Part shown: positions 41,328-49,961 of the stretch, one piece after another
How the letters are laid out: every line of letters starts with the position of its first letter
Numbering within the stretch: position 1 is the stretch's first letter
NCBI GenBank assembly: GCA_019240125.1
Contig: JAFAYW010000032.1
Location: 1-54,429 of the forward strand
Reading direction: 5' to 3'
Length of the DNA: 54,429 nt
DNA from: Alphaproteobacteria bacterium
GTDB lineage: Bacteria > Pseudomonadota > Alphaproteobacteria > ATCC43930 > CGMCC-115725
Made by a program: the position numbers and the translations under genes
The notes under the pieces: generated by a model
Database searches by the model: none
What the model saw: the letters and a program-made list of their open reading frames with translations, nothing else
What the model was told of the DNA's origin: nothing

Positions 41328-42452
41328 ATGAGCGATCTGCAAGATGGGGACACGTCCGCTTTCGAGCGACAGGCTGACCGACAGGCTGAAGGTGATGGCG
41401 GCAAAGACCAAACCCCTTCAGGCGAGCGCCGTCTCAACTTTAACCGAGCCGCAGAAGCCGGTTCCGGCAGTATGAGGCGTGCAGAAATCGCGAACTCAGC
41501 CGAAGCCCAGGAACCCGGGCACGGACGCTCTGCAGAGTCCCCGGCAGAAATACCCCCGCGGGGATGGAAGGATATCCTGTGGCGGGTTTACGCGGGGATT
41601 TCGGACGACCGGGTCCTGGCAAACGCGGCGGCGGTCACGTTCTACGGTTTACTCGCCTTGTTTCCGGCGATTGGCGCGCTGGTATCGATCTATGGTCTTT
41701 TCGCCGATCCCGGTACGATCGCTAAACAGCTTGATACCATGAACGGGATCCTGCCGGGTGGCGCGATCGATGTCATTCGCGATCAGATGACCCGCGTTGC
41801 TTCCCAGGGGGGCGGTAAGCTGGGCTTGAGTTTCTTGCTCGGGCTCGCGGTCTCGCTTTGGAGTGCGAATGGCGGCATCAAGGCGCTGTTCGACGCCTTG
41901 AACGTTGTCTATGAGGAAAAAGAAGAACGTAGCTTTATCCGCCTCAATGCGGTGAGCCTGACCTTCACGGTGGCGATGATCTTTTTTCTGATCATTGCGA
42001 TAACCTGCGTTGTGGCCGTTCCAGTCGTTCTGGCGTTTTTTCCCGGGTTCGTCGCGACATTGGTCAATTACGCTCGTTGGCCGGCAATGCTGGTGCTGGT
42101 TGCACTTGTCTTTGCCTGCGTGTATCGGTTTGGTCCGAACCGCGCCACGCCGCGCTGGCGCTGGATCAGCTGGGGCAGCGTGTTCGCCGCGTTTGCCTGG
42201 CTGGCCGCCTCGGCATTGTTCTCCTGGTACGCCTCAAGCTTTGGCAGCTTCAACAAAACATACGGATCCCTCGGGGCGGTCATCGGCTTCATGACCTGGA
42301 TGTGGCTGTCGGTCATCGTTATCCTGATCGGCGGCAAGCTCAATGCCGAGACGGAGCATCAGACCGCGCGCACCAGCACGGAAGGTCCTGATAAGCCGAT
42401 CGGCGCGCGCGGCGCCCAGATGGCCGACACGGTGGGCGCGTCGCGCGGCTGA
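41328..42452 (+). CDS. YihY/BrkB family inner-membrane protein
   Basis: A 374-residue membrane protein of the YihY/virulence factor BrkB family (once misnamed RNase BN). After a polar N-terminal region of about 90 residues come WRVYAGISDDRVLANAAAVTFYGLLALFPAIGAL and about six hydrophobic segments. Conserved family pieces are SLWSANGGIKALFDALNVVYEEKEERSF, YRFGPNR and YGSLGAVIGFMTWMWLSVIVILIGGKLNAE. The function is unknown. The ATG at 41328 is preceded by GGGGAG about ten bases away; ATG at 41292 or 41232 would lengthen the polar region. Confidence 0.9.
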   Translation: MSDLQDGDTSAFERQADRQAEGDGGKDQTPSGERRLNFNRAAEAGSGSMRRAEIANSAEAQEPGHGRSAESPAEIPPRGWKDILWRVYAGISDDRVLANAAAVTFYGLLALFPAIGALVSIYGLFADPGTIAKQLDTMNGILPGGAIDVIRDQMTRVASQGGGKLGLSFLLGLAVSLWSANGGIKALFDALNVVYEEKEERSFIRLNAVSLTFTVAMIFFLIIAITCVVAVPVVLAFFPGFVATLVNYARWPAMLVLVALVFACVYRFGPNRATPRWRWISWGSVFAAFAWLAASALFSWYASSFGSFNKTYGSLGAVIGFMTWMWLSVIVILIGGKLNAETEHQTARTSTEGPDKPIGARGAQMADTVGASRG

Positions 42453-42471
42453 CCTGCAGGCGTCGAGTCTC

Positions 42472-43308
42472 TCAGGCGTCGATGTCGAGGCCGAGATCGA
42501 GGATCGGCGCGCTGTGGGTGATCCAGCCTGACGAGATCAGGTCGACACCGGCGGCGGCGATGGCCGGCACTGTTTCGCGCGTTATCCGGCCCGAGGCTTC
42601 AGTAATCGCGCGCCCTTTGACCAGGTCTACCGCGTGGCGCAATGTGTCCGGGTCCATGTTGTCGAGCAGTACCGCGTCGGCGCCATGCTCCAGCGCCTCG
42701 GCCAACTGTTCGAGTGTATCGACTTCAAGCTCGATCTTGACGAGGTGCCCGGCCTGTGCGCGGGCTCTGTCGAGCGCCGCCCCGACCCCTCCCGCAATCG
42801 CGACATGATTATCCTTGATGAGCATCGCGTCATCGAGGCCAAAGCGGTGATTGGCCCCGCCGCCGTCGCGCACCGCTTCTTTTTCGAGGATGCGCAGGCC
42901 AGGGGTGGTCTTGCGGGTGCAGACAATCTTGGCCTTGTGATTGCCGACGGCGTCAGCCAGTAACCGGGTCGCGCTGGCGACACCTGACATACGGCAGGTG
43001 AAGTTGAGCGCGGTGCGCTCGGCGGCCAATAGCGCGCGCGCGCGGCCATTGATGCGGGCGACAGTCTGACCGCGTTCGATGCGGTCGCCATCGCGACAGA
43101 CGCGCTCGATCTGCACACTGGGATCGAGCAGTTCAAAAGCCATCAGGCCCGCTTCCATGCCCGACAGCACCCCGTCCTGACGTGTCACCATCAGGGCCTC
43201 GGCCTGGGTGTCCTCTCCGACAATCGCGTCGGTGGTGATGTCACCGGCCCGCCCCAGATCCTCCAGGAGAGCGGCGCGGATGATCGGCTCGATGAGAATA
43301 CGGTGCAT
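42472..43308 (-). CDS. nadC: nicotinate-nucleotide pyrophosphorylase (carboxylating)
   Basis: A 278-residue quinolinate phosphoribosyltransferase that makes nicotinate mononucleotide from quinolinate and PRPP, the step after NadA in NAD synthesis. Seen are EDLGRAGDITTDAI near the start, VCTRKTTPGLRILEKEAVRDGGG (about 135-157), FGLDDAMLIKDNHVA and EASGRITRETVPAIA. The ATG at 43308 fits the family start. The gene follows nadA by five bases, so they form one operon. No nadB is present in the window. Confidence 0.96.
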   Translation of the reverse strand: MHRILIEPIIRAALLEDLGRAGDITTDAIVGEDTQAEALMVTRQDGVLSGMEAGLMAFELLDPSVQIERVCRDGDRIERGQTVARINGRARALLAAERTALNFTCRMSGVASATRLLADAVGNHKAKIVCTRKTTPGLRILEKEAVRDGGGANHRFGLDDAMLIKDNHVAIAGGVGAALDRARAQAGHLVKIELEVDTLEQLAEALEHGADAVLLDNMDPDTLRHAVDLVKGRAITEASGRITRETVPAIAAAGVDLISSGWITHSAPILDLGLDIDA

Positions 43309-43313
43309 CGGTC

Positions 43314-44312
43314 TCAGCCGATCGCCAGCATGCGCTCGACCGAGAGGCGGGCGCGGTCGGCGATTTCGGGATCGACCGTGACCTCGTGGCTCATCGTTTC
43401 GAGCGCATGGCGGATGTTCTTCAGTGTGATCCGCTTCATATGCGGGCAGAGATTGCATGGCCGTACGAACTCAAGGTCCGGGTATTGCAGCGCGACATTG
43501 TCGCTCATTGAGCATTCGGTTAGCAGCACGACGCGGTGCGGCCGCTTCTGGCCAACGTAATCGGCCATGCCGGCGGTAGACCCGGTGTAGTCGCATTCGG
43601 CGACAACTTCGGGCGGGCATTCCGGATGCGCAAGCACGGTGACGCCGGGGTAGTTCGCCCGCATCTCGCGGATATCCTCCGGCGTGAAGCGCTCATGCAC
43701 CTCGCAGTGGCCTTTCCAGGCGATGATCTCGACATGGGTCTGGGCCGCGATGTTGCGGGCGAGGTACTCGTCCGGGATCATGATGACCTTGGGTACTCCG
43801 AGGCCTTCGACGATCTTCTTGGCATTGCCCGACGTGCAGCAGATATCGCTCTCGGCCTTCACGGCGGCCGACGTGTTCACGTAAGTCACAATGGGAACGC
43901 CCGGATGCGCCTCGCGCAACAGCCGCACATCGGCTGCGGTTATCGACTCGGCGAGCGAACAGCCTGCCCTCAGGTCGGGGATAAGCACGGTCTTCTCAGG
44001 GTTCAGCAACTTCGCGGTTTCGGCCATGAAATGCACGCCCGCGAGCACGATCACCGAGGCATCGGTGCGCGCTGCCTCGCGCGCCAGCGCCAGGCTGTCG
44101 CCGACAATGTCGCCGACCGTGTGGAAGATATCCGGGGTTTGGTAGTTGTGCGCCAGGATGACTGCGTTCTTCTCGCGCTTCAGCTTGAGGATCGCGGCAA
44201 TATCATCGGCCAGAACAGGCCATTCAATTGCTGGAATGTGGCGTTCAACGCGGCTGTAAAGCTCTGGTAGGGGTAGCGACGTGCGAGCGGCGGGGCTGAC
44301 GGTTTCAAGCAC
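43314..44312 (-). CDS. nadA: quinolinate synthase
   Basis: A 332-residue iron-sulfur enzyme that condenses iminoaspartate with dihydroxyacetone phosphate. The [4Fe-4S] Cys positions are RAGCSLAES (about 116-124), DICCTSGN (about 157-164) and CNLCPHMKR (about 288-296). Substrate-site motifs are [19 protein letters not shown] and AHPECPPEV. The start is a GTG at 44312 with GGAGG upstream. Upstream lies a 17-bp palindrome overlapping a TATAAT box, next to a NadQ-type regulator gene on the same strand, so transcription is probably repressed when NAD metabolites are plentiful. Confidence 0.96.
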   Translation of the reverse strand: MLETVSPAARTSLPLPELYSRVERHIPAIEWPVLADDIAAILKLKREKNAVILAHNYQTPDIFHTVGDIVGDSLALAREAARTDASVIVLAGVHFMAETAKLLNPEKTVLIPDLRAGCSLAESITAADVRLLREAHPGVPIVTYVNTSAAVKAESDICCTSGNAKKIVEGLGVPKVIMIPDEYLARNIAAQTHVEIIAWKGHCEVHERFTPEDIREMRANYPGVTVLAHPECPPEVVAECDYTGSTAGMADYVGQKRPHRVVLLTECSMSDNVALQYPDLEFVRPCNLCPHMKRITLKNIRHALETMSHEVTVDPEIADRARLSVERMLAIG

Positions 44313-44329
44313 GCTCTAGGTCCTCCGTT

Positions 44330-44346
44330 ATACTCAAATTGAGTAT
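44330..44346 (-). promoter_or_regulatory. probable NadQ operator overlapping the nadA promoter
   Basis: A perfect 17-bp palindrome, ATACTCAA-A-TTGAGTAT, lies 18 bases before the nadA GTG. It overlaps the -10 hexamer, so a bound regulator would block RNA polymerase. The adjacent NadQ-type gene supplies the likely protein. Assignment rests on position and symmetry; I have not compared it with known NadQ sites. Confidence 0.7.
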
Positions 44347-44373
44347 TATATGGTTCCGGAAAAGCCGGACAGA
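44345..44373 (-). promoter_or_regulatory. nadA promoter (sigma-70-like)
   Basis: On the minus strand a perfect TATAAT (44345-44350) is preceded, after 17 bases, by TCTGTC (44368-44373), a weak -35. The strong -10 with poor -35 and the overlapping palindrome fit a repressible promoter for nadA-nadC. Confidence 0.6.
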
Positions 44374-44392
44374 AATAGCTGCCCGGCAACGG

Positions 44393-44413
44393 TTATGCTG
44401 AAAGTGAGAATAA
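44393..44413 (-). promoter_or_regulatory. second, degenerate NadQ-like site
   Basis: The 21 bases TTATGCTGAAAGTGAGAATAA match 16 of 21 positions of the first operator in its flanks (44328-44348). The offset of 65 bases is close to six helical turns, so two bound dimers could face the same side of the DNA. It lies upstream of the -35 of nadA. Confidence 0.45.
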
Positions 44414-44504
44414 GGCGTCCCGGCGCGCCGTCAATCCCATTATGACAGATCGATTACGCATGGCTGAGGCCAGCCAATCGCAGGCCCGGTTCATCAGGCG
44501 ACTA

Positions 44505-45515
44505 TCAAACAAGGCGGCGCGCCCGCAGCCGCAGCCCGGGAGTGGGCCGCTCCAGAAGCACTTCTCGGCGGAAACGTACCAACCGCGCCGGGCGGCCGCC
44601 AGTCGCGGCGCTGATCTCCCCGGTTTCCTCAACGAGCCCTTGCTGCTCGACGAGGCGCCGAAAATTCTGCTTGTGCAGGCGCACTCCCGCCAATGCCTCG
44701 ACGATTCGCTGAAGCTGCAGCAGCGTAAAGGCGGGTGGCATCAGCTCGAATACCACGGGCCGGTACTTGATCTTGCCGCGAAGCCGGCCGATTGCAGTCG
44801 CCAGGATGCGGCGGTGATCCAGCGCCATTGCGGTGCCCGTAACATGGTCGGTCTCGCCGGATCGTCCCGTCGCGCGAACGGCCTCCGCCACGAGGCCGGC
44901 CTCGTAGAGCAACTCATAGCGATCGAGGACCAGTTCTTCGTTCCACGCGGCGCCATGCAGGCCAAACGCGAGGTTGACCCGCTCAATGCGCAGCCGTCGC
45001 TCGCCATCGCTGCCGGCGCCCCTCGCCCAGCCGGCGAGACGCGCCTCGATCTCGTCGAACGCCGCCGGCCTCCCGTGCCGCCAGTCCTCCCATGGGAAGT
45101 AGCGGTACCAGCCGTGCCATTCCGCTTCGGCCGACCCGGCTGGACGCGCCTCACGCACCAGCGCCACATAGGCCACCACCAGCGCCGGCAAAGCGGCGTC
45201 GGCATCGATACCGACGCGGTCGCGATCGCCAAATGTGTAGAGTTGTTCCGCGTAACCCAGGTGTTGGCTGGTCTGCCGTTCGACCCAGGCCCGCAAGCCG
45301 ACCTCGAGCGTGCGGTGTTCGGCTTCGAGCGGGCCGGAGGGCAGGGCGTCGCTTGTCACGTCGCCGTCGTGCAGGCGGATCGTCAGAACTCTCGGCTCAT
45401 CGACTGTCGCCGCGACGATGACCGCGGAGAGGCCGACCGACAACGCGGCACCGCCACCTGGCGTCTCCATTTCGGCGCTGTGCCTGGGCGCCACGGCGGC
45501 AAGCGAGCCGAGCAT
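44505..45515 (-). CDS. nadQ: NadQ-type NAD biosynthesis regulator (COG4111-like)
   Basis: A 336-residue protein with a Nudix-like N-terminal domain (LSVGLSAVIVAAT, RTLEVGLRAWVERQTSQHLGYAEQLYTFGD) but without an intact Nudix catalytic box, a middle region (WHGWYRYFPWEDWRHGRP), and a C-terminal winged helix: FELMPPAFTLLQLQRIVEALAG, HKQNFRRLVEQQGLVEE and GRPARLVRF. This layout is that of NrtR-related regulators; the long form next to nadA is NadQ in alphaproteobacteria as I recall it. It lies upstream of nadA on the same strand, with a strong palindrome between. Its ATG overlaps the preceding gene's stop by one base (TGATG), so the PH-domain gene is cotranscribed. Confidence 0.85.
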   Translation of the reverse strand: MLGSLAAVAPRHSAEMETPGGGAALSVGLSAVIVAATVDEPRVLTIRLHDGDVTSDALPSGPLEAEHRTLEVGLRAWVERQTSQHLGYAEQLYTFGDRDRVGIDADAALPALVVAYVALVREARPAGSAEAEWHGWYRYFPWEDWRHGRPAAFDEIEARLAGWARGAGSDGERRLRIERVNLAFGLHGAAWNEELVLDRYELLYEAGLVAEAVRATGRSGETDHVTGTAMALDHRRILATAIGRLRGKIKYRPVVFELMPPAFTLLQLQRIVEALAGVRLHKQNFRRLVEQQGLVEETGEISAATGGRPARLVRFRREVLLERPTPGLRLRARRLV

Positions 45516-45979
45516 CAGCCGGCGGTGATATGGCTCCGGAAGGTCAGCGGATCGCCGATGAATCGGATTGGTTCAAAGCTTCCGCCGGTTCCGCGCACGA
45601 TGACGGTGCCGTAGCTCAGCATGCGCCCGAGGATCGACTGATTGACCCCGACGGTTTCGACCTTGGAGCGGTTCATCTCCATGCTGTGCCGCTGAAAGAT
45701 GCCGGTTTTGTAGATGACGCGGCGATCGGTTACGGCCAGTTCGGTCGTTGCCCGGCGGATCAGCGCACCGAGTGCTGAAAGCACGGCCATGATGCAGAAG
45801 ATGCCGGCGACGATCTGCAGCGCCATGACAGCGGTCGGGTCGTTCGGTGAAGTCGAGGCGATCAGTGAGGCTATCCCCAGGATCAGCAGCATCGTTGCCT
45901 TCATGTAGACAAGCCAGTGCAGGCTGGTGAAGTAAACCACCGTCTCGCCTGGCTGCAGCACCCTTTCGACGTATTTCAT
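45515..45979 (-). CDS. PH domain (bPH2) membrane protein
   Basis: A 154-residue protein with an N-terminal LQPGETVVYFTSLHWLVY segment, two hydrophobic helices (about 25-45 and 52-72) and a bacterial PH2 domain: RATTELAVTDRRVIYKTGIFQRHSMEMNRSKVETVGVNQSILGRMLSYGTVIV (about 77-130). The family is of unknown function in the envelope. The start at 45979 gives the standard N terminus. It sits between the nitrilase-family gene and nadQ, all on the minus strand. Confidence 0.9.
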   Translation of the reverse strand: MKYVERVLQPGETVVYFTSLHWLVYMKATMLLILGIASLIASTSPNDPTAVMALQIVAGIFCIMAVLSALGALIRRATTELAVTDRRVIYKTGIFQRHSMEMNRSKVETVGVNQSILGRMLSYGTVIVRGTGGSFEPIRFIGDPLTFRSHITAG

Positions 45980-46013
45980 GGTTTGTCCGCGTCGTCCGCC
46001 AAACGGCTCAGCT

Positions 46014-46886
46014 TCATTCCGCAGCCTCGCGATCGATCGAAGGCGTGGGATGCGGATAAAAGCTGTCATACAATTCCGGACGCTGCCATTGCTCGGACAA
46101 GACACCCTGCTTTGCGCCGAATTTCTGCGATGAATCGTTCGCATCGCGCCCGTCTCGCAGGGTGCGGATACGTTCAAGCCCGACCTCGATGATGCCGAGT
46201 CCGGCAACCGTGCTCTCATAGAGCACGGCCTCCGGCGACGCCACGATCGCCAGACCGCGATTATCGGCGCTCAACAGATTCTGCGTCGATACGACGACCG
46301 CCAGGTTCTCGATCGCGCGCGCCCATAGCAAGGTGCGCCAGGTCTCCCACAACCGCCCCTTGTCGAGCCCCGCTGGCATAAAAATCAGCTCGGCGCCGCG
46401 CAATGCTAAGGTGCGCGTGACCTCCGGCATGTAGACTTCGCTGCACATCCCAAGGCCGACCGTGCCATACACGGTCTCGAACACCGGGTAGTCGTCGCCC
46501 GCAACATACTGGAACTCCCAGTATTTGCCGCCGGTGTAGATCCACGGACCATTTGGGTGAGTGCGGCGGTAGCGCGCCGGGGGACGTCCATCGGGGTAGG
46601 CCATGCAGGTCAGGTTGTAAGCCGTTCCTTGCGTGGCATCGATCGGCTCGATCGTGCCAAAGACCACGTACACGCCATGTTTCGCGGCCGCCTCGGCAAT
46701 CGCGTTCGATGGATCGAACGTCGCCGGCATGCGCCAGGGGCCGGGGTAATTCTCCGGGAAACAGATGAAATCGGCGCCTTGCCGCGCCGCGCTCTCGACC
46801 CAGGCGACAGAAGTGGCGATGTTCTCGGCGTCGTCGGGTGGGGGCACGGTAATCGGTTGTACAAGACCCAGTCGAAACGTACTCAT
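46014..46886 (-). CDS. carbon-nitrogen hydrolase (nitrilase superfamily) protein
   Basis: A 290-residue protein of the nitrilase fold. The catalytic Glu is in FICFPENYPG (about 40-49) and the catalytic Cys in VGLGMCSEVYMPE (about 145-157). The position of the catalytic Lys, normally Y-R-K-x-H, reads YRRTHPNGPWIYTGGKYW (about 107-124), with Arg for Lys. This could mean altered or lost activity, or a shift to the nearby Lys. The substrate is unknown. It lies downstream of yejB by 75 bases and upstream of the PH-domain gene, on the minus strand. Confidence 0.88.
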   Translation of the reverse strand: MSTFRLGLVQPITVPPPDDAENIATSVAWVESAARQGADFICFPENYPGPWRMPATFDPSNAIAEAAAKHGVYVVFGTIEPIDATQGTAYNLTCMAYPDGRPPARYRRTHPNGPWIYTGGKYWEFQYVAGDDYPVFETVYGTVGLGMCSEVYMPEVTRTLALRGAELIFMPAGLDKGRLWETWRTLLWARAIENLAVVVSTQNLLSADNRGLAIVASPEAVLYESTVAGLGIIEVGLERIRTLRDGRDANDSSQKFGAKQGVLSEQWQRPELYDSFYPHPTPSIDREAAE

Positions 46887-46961
46887 CGGCGAACTCCGCG
46901 GGCTTGTCGGCTGTATTATCACGTCGCTGAAACTTACCACGCCAATGACACGGCCGCGATG

Positions 46962-48050
46962 TCAGGCACCACGTCGCGCGAAATCAATCCGCGGATCGAT
47001 CAACATGTAGGTCAGATCGCTGACCAGTTTCAGCACCAGTCCGATCAGCGTGAACACATAGAGCGTGCCGAACATGATCGGATAATCGCGATTGATCGCC
47101 GCCTCGAAACCAAGCAAGCCCAGCCCATCGAGCGAGAAGATCACCTCAATCAACAGCGAGCCGGTGAAAAGGATGCCGATAAACGCCGCCGGGAAGCCGG
47201 CGACCACTAGCAGCATGGCGTTGCGAAACACATGGCCGTAAAGCACGCGATGCTCGGTCAGCCCCTTGGCGCGCGCGGTCAGCACGTATTGTTTGTTTAT
47301 CTCGTCCAAAAAGCAGTTTTTCGTCAGCATCGTTAGCGTAGCAAACCCGCCGATGACCAGCGCGATGATCGGCAAGGCGATATGCCAGAAATAGTCGAGG
47401 ATCTTGTGCGGCCAGTCGAGCGACGCCCAGTTGTCGCTGGTGAGGCCGCGTAATGGGAAGATCGACCAGTAACTGCCGCCGGCAAAAAGCACGATCAGCA
47501 ACACGGCAAAGAGGAAACTCGGCACGGCATAGCCGAAGATGATGACGCCACTGGTCCACACGTCGAACCGGCTGCCATCGCGGACCGCCTTGCGGATGCC
47601 GAGCGGGATCGACACGAGGTAGGTGATCAGCGTCGTCCACAGCCCGATCGAGATCGATACCGGCAGCTTGTCGCGGATCAAGCCGACGACGCTGCGATCC
47701 TGGAAGAAGCTGTTGCCGAAGTTGAAGGTGAGATAATTCTTCATCATCAGGATGAAGCGTTGCAGCGGCGGCTTGTCGAACCCGTATTCCTTTTCCAGCT
47801 GCTTGATAAAGGCCGGATCGAGGCCACGAGCGCCGCGGTAGCGGCTGTTTTCGCCGCTGTTCTGCGCCTTGATCTCGTTGCCACCGCCGGTCACTCGCTC
47901 GGTCGCTGACACCTCGGTGCCGCGCAGCTTCGAGATCATCTGCTGCACCGGCCCGCCTGGCGCCGCCTGCACGATAAAGAAATTTACCACCATGATCGCG
48001 AACAGAGTCGGGATCATCAGCAGGATGCGCCGCACCGCATACGCGGCCAT
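46962..48050 (-). CDS. yejB: peptide/microcin C-type ABC transporter permease YejB
   Basis: A 362-residue permease of the DppB/YejB group. It has the N-terminal [31 protein letters not shown], then the long periplasmic insert typical of YejB (about 45-95, rich in charged residues: [23 protein letters not shown]). The EAA loop with ATPase contacts is [24 protein letters not shown] (about 258-281). The gene is 50 bases downstream of yejA. The yejE permease and yejF ATPase that complete the operon in other bacteria do not follow. Confidence 0.94.
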   Translation of the reverse strand: MAAYAVRRILLMIPTLFAIMVVNFFIVQAAPGGPVQQMISKLRGTEVSATERVTGGGNEIKAQNSGENSRYRGARGLDPAFIKQLEKEYGFDKPPLQRFILMMKNYLTFNFGNSFFQDRSVVGLIRDKLPVSISIGLWTTLITYLVSIPLGIRKAVRDGSRFDVWTSGVIIFGYAVPSFLFAVLLIVLFAGGSYWSIFPLRGLTSDNWASLDWPHKILDYFWHIALPIIALVIGGFATLTMLTKNCFLDEINKQYVLTARAKGLTEHRVLYGHVFRNAMLLVVAGFPAAFIGILFTGSLLIEVIFSLDGLGLLGFEAAINRDYPIMFGTLYVFTLIGLVLKLVSDLTYMLIDPRIDFARRGA

Positions 48051-48100
48051 TTAAGCGCCTCTGCCGGGAGGACAGCAAACGGCGTGGGTGAGGCGCGGCC

Positions 48101-49942
48101 TCATTTTGTCTGGCTTTTCTGGGCCTCGACCTTCTGCGCGGCGGTAGGATCGACCCACCAGCTGTCGACGCCGAGCCCGTAAGCCGGGGTGACTTTCGGG
48201 TGGCGGAACTTGTCCCAATACGCAATCCAGAACGCGTTGAGATGGTATTGCGGCACGACGTAGTAGTTGTAGAGCAGCACGCGATCCAGAGCATGGCAGT
48301 AAGCGATCAACGTCTTGCGATCAGAGGCGTGCACCAGCCCGTCGATCAGCGCGTCGACCACCGGATTCTTGATACCGATGTAATTTCGGCTCCCGTCCTC
48401 GTCAGCGGACTCGGAGCCGAAATAATCGCGCTGCTCGTTGCCTGGCGACAGCGACTGGCCGACCGAAATGACCGTCGTGTCGAAGTCGAACGTCTCCATG
48501 CGCTTCTCGTACTGCGCGTTGTCGACCATACGGACATTGGCGACAATGCCCATGCGTTTGAGACTTTGCGCGAACGGCAGCAGGATGCGCTCGAATGCGG
48601 GGTCGTCGATAACCATTTCGAACTCGAAGGATTGACCGGTCTGGTCATTGACGAGCTGTTCGCCCTTGAAAGTCCAGCCGGCGTCCTTCAGCAATTTGAT
48701 GCCGTCGCGTAATCCGTCGCGCTGCGTGTATTGATTGTCGTACTTTGGCGGATTGAATTCCTTGGTGAAGACCTCGTCGGGGACCTTGCCCCGGAAGGGT
48801 TCGAGGATCTTCAGCTCGTCGCCTTGCGGCACGCCAGTCGCCGCGAGTTCCGAATTGTCGAAATAGCTACGGGTGCGGGTGTAGAGGCCGTAGAACAGGT
48901 TCTGGTTCGACCACTCGAAGTCGAAGGCATAGCCGATCGCCTGCCGCACGCGAGGGTCCTGAAACAGCGGCCGTCGCAGATTGAAGCCGAGCCCCTGCAT
49001 GCCGCTCGGCAACTTGTTGGGGATCGCCTCCTTCTTGATCAGCCCCTGGCTCAGTGCCGGGCCTTCATACCCGGTGGCCCAGCTCTTTGCGGTATTCTCG
49101 CGCCGGATATCGTAGGCCCCGGCCTTGAACGCCTCGAGCGCGATCGTCCCGTCGCGGTAGTAGTCGTAGCGTATAGAATCGACATTATACCGACCCTTAT
49201 TGACCGGGAGGTCCTTACCCCAATAGTCGGCGACCCGCTGATACGTAATCGAGCGGCCGGGATCGACATTCGACACCTTGTAGGGTCCACTGCCCAGCGG
49301 CGCGTCCAGCGTCGTCTTGCTGAAATCCTTATCGGCCCAGTATTTTTTCGAGAGCACAGGCAATTCGCCGAGGATCACCGGCAATTCGCGATTATCGGCG
49401 GTCTTGAAGGTGAAGCGGACGCCGTGGTCGCCTTCGGGTCCCGCCTTGTCGACATCCGCGTAATACGACCGGTACATCGGGTTGCCCTGGCGTCGCAGGG
49501 TATCGAATGTCCAGACTACATCGTCGGGGGTGATCGGCGAACCGTCCTGGAACTTCGCCTCCGGTCGTAGCGAAAACAGCTCCGACATCTTGTCGGGCGC
49601 AACCTCCGCGCTGGCCGCGATGAGGCCGTATTCGCTGCCCGGCTCATCGGAAGACGGTGCCATCAGTGTCTCGAAGGTCTGGCCGATACCGGCAGCCGGC
49701 ACCCCTTTGATGACAAAGGGGTTGAGCGTGTCGAAGGTGCCAATCGCCGAGAACTTCATCGCGCCGCCCTTTGGCGCGTCCGGGTTCACATAATCGAAAT
49801 GCTTGAAATCGGGCCCGTATTTCAGGTCACCGAACAGCGACAGGCCGTAATGACCAGCGGCACTCCGGGTCGCCGCGTCAGGCACTAGAACAAGCAGCAA
49901 CGCGGCTGCCGCGGAGCCGAGAACGGACAGCCTGCGCATCAT
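48101..49942 (-). CDS. yejA: peptide-binding protein YejA
   Basis: A 613-residue periplasmic binding protein of family 5. After a signal peptide (about 1-29) come the YejA hallmarks: HYGLSLFGDLKYGPDFKHFDYVNPDAPKGG (about 31-60), FDTLNPFVIKG and ETLMAPSSDEPGSEYGLIA. Later segments include FSLRPEAKFQDGSPITPDDVVWTFD, LGSGPYKV and FNLRRPLFQDPRVRQAIGYAFDFEW. YejA captures peptides, in some bacteria the antibiotic microcin C, for the YejBEF transporter. It lies 19 bases downstream of the hisN-like gene. Confidence 0.94.
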   Translation of the reverse strand: MMRRLSVLGSAAAALLLVLVPDAATRSAAGHYGLSLFGDLKYGPDFKHFDYVNPDAPKGGAMKFSAIGTFDTLNPFVIKGVPAAGIGQTFETLMAPSSDEPGSEYGLIAASAEVAPDKMSELFSLRPEAKFQDGSPITPDDVVWTFDTLRRQGNPMYRSYYADVDKAGPEGDHGVRFTFKTADNRELPVILGELPVLSKKYWADKDFSKTTLDAPLGSGPYKVSNVDPGRSITYQRVADYWGKDLPVNKGRYNVDSIRYDYYRDGTIALEAFKAGAYDIRRENTAKSWATGYEGPALSQGLIKKEAIPNKLPSGMQGLGFNLRRPLFQDPRVRQAIGYAFDFEWSNQNLFYGLYTRTRSYFDNSELAATGVPQGDELKILEPFRGKVPDEVFTKEFNPPKYDNQYTQRDGLRDGIKLLKDAGWTFKGEQLVNDQTGQSFEFEMVIDDPAFERILLPFAQSLKRMGIVANVRMVDNAQYEKRMETFDFDTTVISVGQSLSPGNEQRDYFGSESADEDGSRNYIGIKNPVVDALIDGLVHASDRKTLIAYCHALDRVLLYNYYVVPQYHLNAFWIAYWDKFRHPKVTPAYGLGVDSWWVDPTAAQKVEAQKSQTK

Positions 49943-49961
49943 GCCTCCAGAAATCTGCGAT

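Noticed and set aside
44442-45614. 390-codon plus-strand frame opposite nadQ
   Set aside because: The minus strand shows the NrtR-like winged helix; the plus-strand frame has no motif.
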